Positions 58,893 through 64,000 of a stretch of 64,000 nucleotides of DNA are shown one piece after another. The position numbers and the translations under genes are program-made. The notes beneath the pieces were generated by a model, which saw nothing but the letters and a program-made list of their open reading frames with translations, ran no database searches and was not told where the DNA came from. Source of the stretch: Archangiaceae bacterium (GTDB lineage Bacteria > Myxococcota > Myxococcia > Myxococcales > Myxococcaceae); contig JADJNS010000001.1 of the NCBI GenBank assembly GCA_016714225.1, positions 620,001-684,000 of the forward strand, given 5' to 3'. Positions within the stretch are counted from its first letter, which is position 1; every line of letters starts with the position of its first letter.

Positions 58893-58981
58893 CGACGCGC
58901 CTCATAGCAGGCTTCAGAGGTGACGCACGCGCCCGTGCTCGGCTCGTGACTCGGGGCTCACGCCTGCTAACCAGCGAACCC

Positions 58982-59575
58982 ATGCGCTCCCCTTCGCTCG
59001 TCGCAGTGCTGCTCGTGCTCGGCCTCGCAGCGTGTGGCAGATCGGACATCGCCGACCCCGACCCGCACCCGCCCGGGGTGGCGTGTCAGGCAATCATGGG
59101 TACCCCGCGGCTGCGGTTCACCGCCGCCTGGCCGGTGGGCACCTGCCTCGACATCACCTTCTCTGCCGGTGCGGAGCAGCACGCCCGCCGGCTGCGCGAC
59201 GCGCTGCTCACCTGGGTCGCGTCGAGCCCCGGCACCTGGCTGTGCTTCAACCCGGTGAAGCCGGGCGAAGCGGTCGCCGCCCGCACCGTGCACGTGCGCG
59301 TCGGCGAGACCCTCTCGCCGTCCGCGGTCGCAGAGACCACGCTCACCTACTCCCAGGAGACCAAGACGGTGCTCACCGCCGAGGTCGTCTACTCCCCAGA
59401 GTTCCCCGACCCGGGTGCCACCTCGTACCTGCACTGCGCGGGTCAGGTGCTCGGCTTCGCCCGCACCGACGGGGTCGACTCGGTGCTCAACCTGTCGACC
59501 CTCGACGATGAGCCTCGGCCGCTCTCTGCGGCCGACCGGCAGTCGACGCTGGCCATCTACCCCGCCTGCCGCTGA
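58982..59575 (+). CDS. Matrixin-like lipoprotein with lost zinc site
   Basis: The 197-residue lipoprotein (MRSPSLVAVLLVLGLAAC) has an overall plan resembling secreted metzincin-type lipoproteins of myxobacteria: RDALLTWVASSPGTWLCF near the start, a strand before the active helix, and a C-terminal LSAADRQSTLAIYP, like the LSxxDxxxIxxLYP ending of matrixins. Where HExGHxLGF is expected, residues 151-159 read HCAGQVLGF, so the catalytic Glu and second zinc His are replaced. It is probably not a protease. It is divergent from the AAA+ gene and its stop abuts the convergent flavoenzyme gene. Confidence 0.75.
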   Translation: MRSPSLVAVLLVLGLAACGRSDIADPDPHPPGVACQAIMGTPRLRFTAAWPVGTCLDITFSAGAEQHARRLRDALLTWVASSPGTWLCFNPVKPGEAVAARTVHVRVGETLSPSAVAETTLTYSQETKTVLTAEVVYSPEFPDPGATSYLHCAGQVLGFARTDGVDSVLNLSTLDDEPRPLSAADRQSTLAIYPACR

Positions 59576-61831
59576 TTACCGCTTCGGGCGTTGCGGCTTC
59601 ACCAGCGCGTACGGCGCGGGCCAGGCGATGCCGTCGACGCCCTCGGCCTGCGCGTGGCGGTGGGTGAGGTACGGGTCCGAGAGGTGGCCGCGCGCCATCG
59701 ACACCAGGTCGGCGCGGCCCGCCGCCACGATGGTGTTGGCGTGGTCGGCGCCGGCAATCATGCCCACCGTCATCACCGGCAGCTGCGCGCCGTGGCGCAC
59801 GGCCTCGGCGAACGGCAGCTGGAACATGCGGCCGTACTGAGGCTTCTGCTCGACCACGTTGCCGCCCGACGACACGTCGATGAAGTCGGCGCCGTGCGCC
59901 TTGAGCGCCCTGGAAATCTCGACCGCGTCTTCGGTGGTGAGGCCCTGCTCGCCCATCCAGTCGTGGGCCGAGATGCGCGCGCCCAACGGCCGGTCTTGCG
60001 GCCAGGCCCGGCGCACCACGTCGAACACCTCGAGCGGGAACTTGAGCCGGTTCTCGAGCGAGCCGCCGTACGCGTCGGTGCGCTGGTTGGTGAGCGGCGA
60101 GAGAAATTCAGAGAGCAGGTAGCCGTGCGCCATGTGCAGCTCGAGCAGGTCGAAGCCCGCCGCCGCCGCGCGCACCGCCGCCGCGCCGAAGTCGCGCCGC
60201 ACCTTCTTCATGTCGCCTTCGTCCATCGCCTTGGGCACGTGCGAGCCCTGAACGTACGGAATCGCCGACGGAGCGAAGGTCTGCCACGCGCCCTCGTCGT
60301 TCTTCAGCGAGGTGCCGTTCTTTTCCCACGGCAGGTGGCAGCTCGCCTTGCGGCCCGCATGCGCCAGCTGCATTCCGATTCTGGCCTGCGAGCGCCCGTG
60401 CACGAACTTGACGATGCGCATCCACGCGGCGCCCTGCTCGTCGTTCCACATGCCGGCGCAGCCGTAGGTGATGCGGCCCTCGGGCGAGACGTCGGTCATC
60501 TCGGTGAACACCAGCCCCGCGCCGCCCATCGCGCGGCTCCCCAGGTGCACCAGGTGCCAGTCGTCGACCACGCCGTCTTTTGCCGAGTACTGGCACATCG
60601 GAGACACCACCACCCGGTTCTCGAGCCTCAGCCCCTTCAGCTTCATCGGCGCGAACAGCGGCGGCGGCGGGCTGCCGTCGGAGTTCTTCGGCGAGCCGTT
60701 CTGCTCGGCGATGAGCGCGTCGACCCTCGCCACCAGCTTCGGGTCGCGCAGCTTGAGGTTCTCCCAGGTGATGCGCTTGCTGCGCGTCATCAGGTTGAAG
60801 GTGAGCTGCTCGGGCGGCTGCCCCATGTACCGCGCCGAGTTCTCGAACCACTCGAGGCTGGGCTGCGCGGCGTGCTGAATGCGGTCGACCTCGGGGTGGC
60901 GCGCCGCCTCGTATGCCGCCAGCGCGCGCGGCACGTCGATCAGCCCGTGCTTCACGAACGCCGCGCACAGCTCGATGGCGTCTTCCATCGCCAGCTTGGT
61001 GCCGCTGCCGATGGAGAAGTGCGCGGTGTGGGCCGCGTCGCCCAGCAGCACCGTGTTGCCGTGCACCCACTTCTCGCAGCGCACGGTGGGGAAGGTGCGC
61101 CAGATGCTCTTGTTGGCGAGCAGCCGGTGCCCCTTCAGGTCTTCGGCGAAGAGCGCTTCCAGAAACGCGACCGACTCGGCCTCGCTCTTGGTGTCGAGGC
61201 CCGCCTGCTTCCACACCTCTTCGCGCGCCTCGACGATGAAGGTCGAGAGGTTCTTCTCGAACGGGTACGCGTGCACCTGAAACAGGCCGTACGGCGTCTC
61301 TTTGAAGATGAAGGTGAATGCGGTGAGCGGCAGGGTGGTGCCGAGCCAGCTGAACTTGCACTTGCGCCAGTCGACGCTGGGCTTGAGCTCGGCGGCGAGC
61401 TGCTCGCGCACCGGGCTGTGCACCCCGTCGCACGCCACCACCAGGTCGGCTTGGGGCAGCGGGCTGGCCGGCAGCTCGCGCGAGAACTCGAGCTTCACCC
61501 CGAGCTCGGCGGCGCGCGCCTGCAAGAGCGTCAACAGCTGGCGGCGCGAGAGGCCGCAGAAGCCGTGGCCGGTCGAGGTCACGCAGGTGCCCCGGTAGAA
61601 GGTCTGAATGTCGTCCCAGTAGGCGAAGCGGCGCTCTATCTCGAGGTAGCTCGGCTCGTCGGCCGCGCGCAGGTTGCCCAGCGTCTCGCGCGAGAACACC
61701 ACGCCCCAACCGAAGGTGTCGTCAGACTTGTTCTTCTCGGTGACGGTGACGTCGACCTCGGGGAAGGCCTTCTTGAGCAGAATCGAGAAATACAGGCCCG
61801 CCGGGCCGCCACCGATGCAGGCGATCTTCAT
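59576..61831 (-). CDS. Fused flavin monooxygenase/OYE, salicylyl- or aminobenzoyl-CoA type
   Basis: The 751-residue bifunctional enzyme has an N-terminal half (about 1-375) that is a class A FAD monooxygenase: GGGPAGLYFSILLKK, ADLVVACDGVHSPVREQLA and LLGDAAHTAHFSIGSGTKLA. The C-terminal half (about 385-745) is an FMN-binding old-yellow-enzyme domain: LENRVVVSPMCQYSAKDG, QLAHAGRKA, FDLLELHMAHGYLLSEFLSP, NQRTDAYGGSLENR and VGMI. This fusion is known from salicylyl-CoA 5-hydroxylase and 2-aminobenzoyl-CoA monooxygenase/reductase. The exact substrate is not readable and no CoA ligase is nearby. ATG 61831 is chosen at the Rossmann start. Confidence 0.92.
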   Translation of the reverse strand: MKIACIGGGPAGLYFSILLKKAFPEVDVTVTEKNKSDDTFGWGVVFSRETLGNLRAADEPSYLEIERRFAYWDDIQTFYRGTCVTSTGHGFCGLSRRQLLTLLQARAAELGVKLEFSRELPASPLPQADLVVACDGVHSPVREQLAAELKPSVDWRKCKFSWLGTTLPLTAFTFIFKETPYGLFQVHAYPFEKNLSTFIVEAREEVWKQAGLDTKSEAESVAFLEALFAEDLKGHRLLANKSIWRTFPTVRCEKWVHGNTVLLGDAAHTAHFSIGSGTKLAMEDAIELCAAFVKHGLIDVPRALAAYEAARHPEVDRIQHAAQPSLEWFENSARYMGQPPEQLTFNLMTRSKRITWENLKLRDPKLVARVDALIAEQNGSPKNSDGSPPPPLFAPMKLKGLRLENRVVVSPMCQYSAKDGVVDDWHLVHLGSRAMGGAGLVFTEMTDVSPEGRITYGCAGMWNDEQGAAWMRIVKFVHGRSQARIGMQLAHAGRKASCHLPWEKNGTSLKNDEGAWQTFAPSAIPYVQGSHVPKAMDEGDMKKVRRDFGAAAVRAAAAGFDLLELHMAHGYLLSEFLSPLTNQRTDAYGGSLENRLKFPLEVFDVVRRAWPQDRPLGARISAHDWMGEQGLTTEDAVEISRALKAHGADFIDVSSGGNVVEQKPQYGRMFQLPFAEAVRHGAQLPVMTVGMIAGADHANTIVAAGRADLVSMARGHLSDPYLTHRHAQAEGVDGIAWPAPYALVKPQRPKR

Positions 61832-61870
61832 CAGGTGAAAGCGCGCGTAGCACATGGCATCGTCGGGCGC

Positions 61871-62380
61871 ATGGGGGCTCCCGTGGTGCTCGAGTTGGTC
61901 GCGTTGCCCGAAGTTCGCTGCGGCCACTTCGGCCCGCTGTTCGTGATGGTGTGGCGCGGCAACGTCACCCTCGAGTCGCTGAAGGCCACCAACACGGTCG
62001 AGGCGGCGCTGATCAAGCAGTACGGCAAAATCACCGTCATCGGCGTCATCACCGACCTCGGCAACGGCGTACCCTCGTCTGAGCTGCGGCAGGCGTCGGC
62101 CGACGCGATGAAGCAGTTCGCCGCCGACGTGCGCGGCACCGCCCTGGTGGTGACCGCCGAAGGCGCGCGGGCGGTGCTGGTGCGCACCTTTCTCGCCGGG
62201 CTCACCCTGGTCATCGACTTCTCCTCGCCGTTCAAAATCTTCAAGAAGCTCTCTGACTCGGTGAGCTGGTCGCAGGCGCTCGAGGCGCAAGAGCCCTCAC
62301 TGGCCGACACCGGGCTGGCGCAGGCGGTGGCCGAGTTCGTCGAGCGGTCGCGGCCCTCAACGCCCGCCGTCGGCCGCTGA
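61871..62380 (+). CDS. Hypothetical protein
   Basis: The 169-residue protein has no recognised family. No signal peptide. It is mixed alpha/beta: VVLELVALPEVRCGHFGPLF, RGNVTLESLKATNTVEAALI, YGKITVIGVITDLGNGVPSS, VRGTALVVTAEGARAVLVRT, FLAGLTLVIDFSSPFKIFKK. The alternating strands and a central LRQASADAMKQFAADVRGT helix recall STAS/SpoIIAA-like or roadblock-like small regulators, but this is only a shape argument. It is divergent from the flavoenzyme gene (39 bases). Its 3' end overlaps that of the convergent START gene by 24 bases. Confidence 0.72.
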   Translation: MGAPVVLELVALPEVRCGHFGPLFVMVWRGNVTLESLKATNTVEAALIKQYGKITVIGVITDLGNGVPSSELRQASADAMKQFAADVRGTALVVTAEGARAVLVRTFLAGLTLVIDFSSPFKIFKKLSDSVSWSQALEAQEPSLADTGLAQAVAEFVERSRPSTPAVGR

Positions 62381-62956
62381 CGCTGCGGCGCGGTCGAGCA
62401 CCAGCTTCACCCAGGTGCGCGCCGCCTTCTTGCGCGGCCCCTCGATGAACACCGCCGGCATCGGGCCGCCGGGATCGGTGAAGATGGTGTACGTGCACAG
62501 CACCTCGCCGTTGGGCTGGGGCTCGAAGGCCCAGCTGCCGCGCAGCTTCTCGATGCGCACGAAGCCGTCGGGCAGCTTGGGCGCGTACTGGTTCGCCGCT
62601 TCGAAGCGGGTGCTGCAGCCGCCGTTGGGCAGCGCGATGCGGCGGGTGGCCACCGCGTAGTCGCGATCGCTGATGACCGGCGTGCCCACCTGCTCGTAGG
62701 TCACCTTCACCCCGCCGGCGTTCGACACCACCCTGCGCATGATGATGTCGGGCTCGCGCTTGTCGAGCGTGTCTCCGCCCGCCGCCGAGGTGCACAGCGC
62801 CTCGACCGGCAGCTTCGAGCGGGTGATGGCCTTGAGCTCGACCAGCCGCTCACCGGGCAGCTCGCGTTGAAACAGCTCGATGCCGTCGCTCTTCTCTACC
62901 GGGGTCCACCCGGTAGGGTCGGCGGCCAGGGTCAGCAGCAGCACGCTCGGGCTCAT
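62357..62956 (-). CDS. Exported START-domain-like lipid-binding protein
   Basis: The 199-residue protein has a short signal (MSPSVLLLTLAADP). The START/polyketide-cyclase-like sequence is WTPVEKSDGIELFQRELPGE, RLVELKAITRSKLPVEALCT, IMRRVVSNAGGVKVTYEQVG, SDRDYAVATRRIALPNGG, RIEKLRGSWAFEPQPNGEVL and YTIFTDPGGPMPAVFIEGPR. START domains bind lipids or sterols in a hydrophobic cavity. Its ATG overlaps the stop of the SDR gene (ATGA), suggesting the two work on the same lipid-like substrate. Confidence 0.86.
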   Translation of the reverse strand: MSPSVLLLTLAADPTGWTPVEKSDGIELFQRELPGERLVELKAITRSKLPVEALCTSAAGGDTLDKREPDIIMRRVVSNAGGVKVTYEQVGTPVISDRDYAVATRRIALPNGGCSTRFEAANQYAPKLPDGFVRIEKLRGSWAFEPQPNGEVLCTYTIFTDPGGPMPAVFIEGPRKKAARTWVKLVLDRAAASAADGGR

Positions 62957-63726
62957 GGCTTGAGGCTCCTGGTTCGTGAGGCCATCAGCTTGATGGTGAC
63001 CCGGCGCGGCAGCACCCGTTGAAAGACGAAGGCGACCACGCGGTTGAGCAGACCGGGCACCATCAGCGGGCCCCGTTTTAGCGCCGTGAGCGCCTCGGCA
63101 ACCACCTGCTCGGGAGCGAGCTCGCCGGGCGCGCCGTCGGGCATCGCCTTCACGTAGCCCGGGGTGCGGGTGGCCCCCGCGCAGCAGGCCAGCACCGACA
63201 CCCCGGTGCCCTCGAGCTCGGCCCACAGCGCCTCGGCGAGCGAGAGGTTGAACGCCTTGGTCGCGCCGTAGACGGCGGTGTACGCGGTGCCCTGAAACGC
63301 GGTGAGGCTCGACATCAGCACCACCGCGCCGCGCTGCCGCTGCACCATGCCCGGCAGCAGGCGGTGCAAGAGGCCCACCGGTGCGCGGCAGTTCACGTCG
63401 ATGGCCGCCCGCGTCTGCTCGGGCGTCATCGAGAGAAACGGGCCCGCCGGCGCAGCGGCGGCGTTGTAAACCAGCACGTCGAGCGGCCGGCCCTCGAGCG
63501 CCTGGGCGATGCGGTCGGGCGCGTCGGGGGCGCCCAGGTCCAGCGCCAGGGCCACCACCTCGGTGCCGCGCGCGCCGAGCTTGGCGGCCAGCGCCTCGAG
63601 CACCTCGGGCCGCCGCGCCACCAGCACCAGCGCGTGGCCCTGGGCCGCGAGCCCCTCGGCCCACGCGGCGCCCAGCCCCTCCGACGCGCCCGCCACCAGC
63701 GCCCAGCTCGTGACGGGCGTGCCCAA
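62953..63726 (-). CDS. Short-chain dehydrogenase/reductase
   Basis: The 257-residue classical SDR has a cofactor loop GASEGLGAAWAEGLAAQG with ARR after the second strand (suggesting NADP(H)), the YNAAAAP strand, the catalytic Ser in MSSLTAF and YGATKAF carrying the catalytic Tyr and Lys. The C-terminal part is longer and basic (NRVVAFVFQRVLPRRVTIKL). It starts at TTG 63726; no better start is in frame. Overlap with the START gene points to lipid or sterol metabolism. Only 26 bases separate its start from the divergent lipoprotein gene at 63753. Confidence 0.9.
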   Translation of the reverse strand: MGTPVTSWALVAGASEGLGAAWAEGLAAQGHALVLVARRPEVLEALAAKLGARGTEVVALALDLGAPDAPDRIAQALEGRPLDVLVYNAAAAPAGPFLSMTPEQTRAAIDVNCRAPVGLLHRLLPGMVQRQRGAVVLMSSLTAFQGTAYTAVYGATKAFNLSLAEALWAELEGTGVSVLACCAGATRTPGYVKAMPDGAPGELAPEQVVAEALTALKRGPLMVPGLLNRVVAFVFQRVLPRRVTIKLMASRTRSLKP

Positions 63727-63752
63727 GGTTTTGCGAGCATAATCGCGAACAC

Positions 63753-64000
63753 GTGCGCCGGGCCCTGGCCATTTCGCTGCTCGCCCTGGCCTGCGGTCGC
63801 ACCTCGCTCACGGGCAGCACGCCGCCGCCGGTGCCCCCGCCGCCAAACCCGCAGCCGCTCGCGTGCGGCGACGGCGAGGTGAGCCCGCCCGAGCAGTGCG
63901 ACGACGGCAACCTGAGCGCCACCGACGCCTGCCTGCCCGACTGCACCCTGGCCCGGTGCGGCGACGGGCTGGTGCACCTGGGCGTCGAGGCCTGCGACGA
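63753..64000 (+). CDS. DUF4215-type Cys-rich lipoprotein (5' part)
   Basis: The frame is cut by the window end after 82 codons. GTG 63753 starts a lipoprotein signal (RRALAISLLALAC). A Pro-rich spacer (STPPPVPPPPNPQP) follows, then Cys-rich units CGDGEVSPPEQCDDGNLSAT and CGDGLVHLGVEACDD, the hallmark of DUF4215-type repeats found in large myxobacterial surface proteins. The rest lies beyond the window. It shares a very short divergent promoter region with the SDR gene. Confidence 0.85.
   Translation, partial: MRRALAISLLALACGRTSLTGSTPPPVPPPPNPQPLACGDGEVSPPEQCDDGNLSATDACLPDCTLARCGDGLVHLGVEACD

Overview
The window is GC-rich, densely coding bacterial DNA, and its gene content points to a myxobacterium (phylum Myxococcota). 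It holds FHA-domain sigma54-type activators, Hanks-type Ser/Thr kinases (one with a PEGA tail), a pseudokinase, a protein resembling the MXAN_5187 C-terminal family, and about 15 predicted lipoproteins. Many of the lipoproteins are Cys-rich, DUF4215-like, choice-of-anchor or collagen-like. Genus cannot be fixed from the sequence alone. No rRNA, tRNA, CRISPR array, integrase or transposase gene was seen, so this looks like core chromosome with lineage-specific surface-protein islands.

Layout. 1-9.4 kb: phosphoglycerate mutase gpmA, a frame-broken BNR/sialidase-like lipoprotein, Cys-rich lipoproteins including a 21-repeat one translationally coupled to a CpaC-N/BON-like protein, a Pro-rich lipoprotein and rimK. 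9.4-15.6 kb: two FHA-sigma54 activators, one coupled to a Ser/Thr kinase that carries a frameshift, then two envelope proteins. 15.8-24.6 kb: a pectate-lyase-like lipoprotein, ileS, a peptide deformylase with a lipoprotein signal, lspA-lgt, an MXAN_5187-like protein and a beta carbonic anhydrase. 24.7-31.4 kb: a collagen-like lipoprotein, a metallophosphoesterase pair, a kinase/coiled-coil/RelE-like locus and an M28 peptidase. 31.4-39.4 kb: two large paralogous choice-of-anchor plus VWA proteins flanking a Cys-rich lipoprotein. 39.4-44.1 kb: a cobalamin riboswitch followed by btuB, a Cys-rich/propeller-like lipoprotein and btuF. 44.1-50.2 kb: purine nucleoside phosphorylase, a PilZ gene (frameshifted), NAD-type isocitrate dehydrogenase, a TPR-DUF1444 protein and a pseudokinase. 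50.3-64 kb: a carboxypeptidase-regulatory-like protein (frameshifted), a PPC-domain lipoprotein, a GMC oxidoreductase with a Tat partner, an FHA/degenerate-GGDEF/AAA+ protein, a decayed matrixin-like lipoprotein, a fused flavin monooxygenase-OYE enzyme, a START-SDR pair and the start of a DUF4215-type lipoprotein.

How the genes fit together. Many neighbours overlap by ATGA or GTGA (FHA activator/kinase, lspA/lgt, btuB/lipoprotein/btuF, SDR/START and others), so translational coupling is common. The lspA-lgt pair makes the machinery that the many lipoproteins depend on. The riboswitch operon is the clearest functional unit: a B12-repressed uptake cassette with an extra surface lipoprotein that could capture cobalamin.

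Two cross-cutting signals stand out. At least four genes are broken by small indels (one of them twice) whose flanking frames remain well conserved, and a fifth site may create an apparent fusion; this suggests assembly error as much as true decay. Separately, a roughly 175-190 bp dispersed repeat occurs four times, always between genes.
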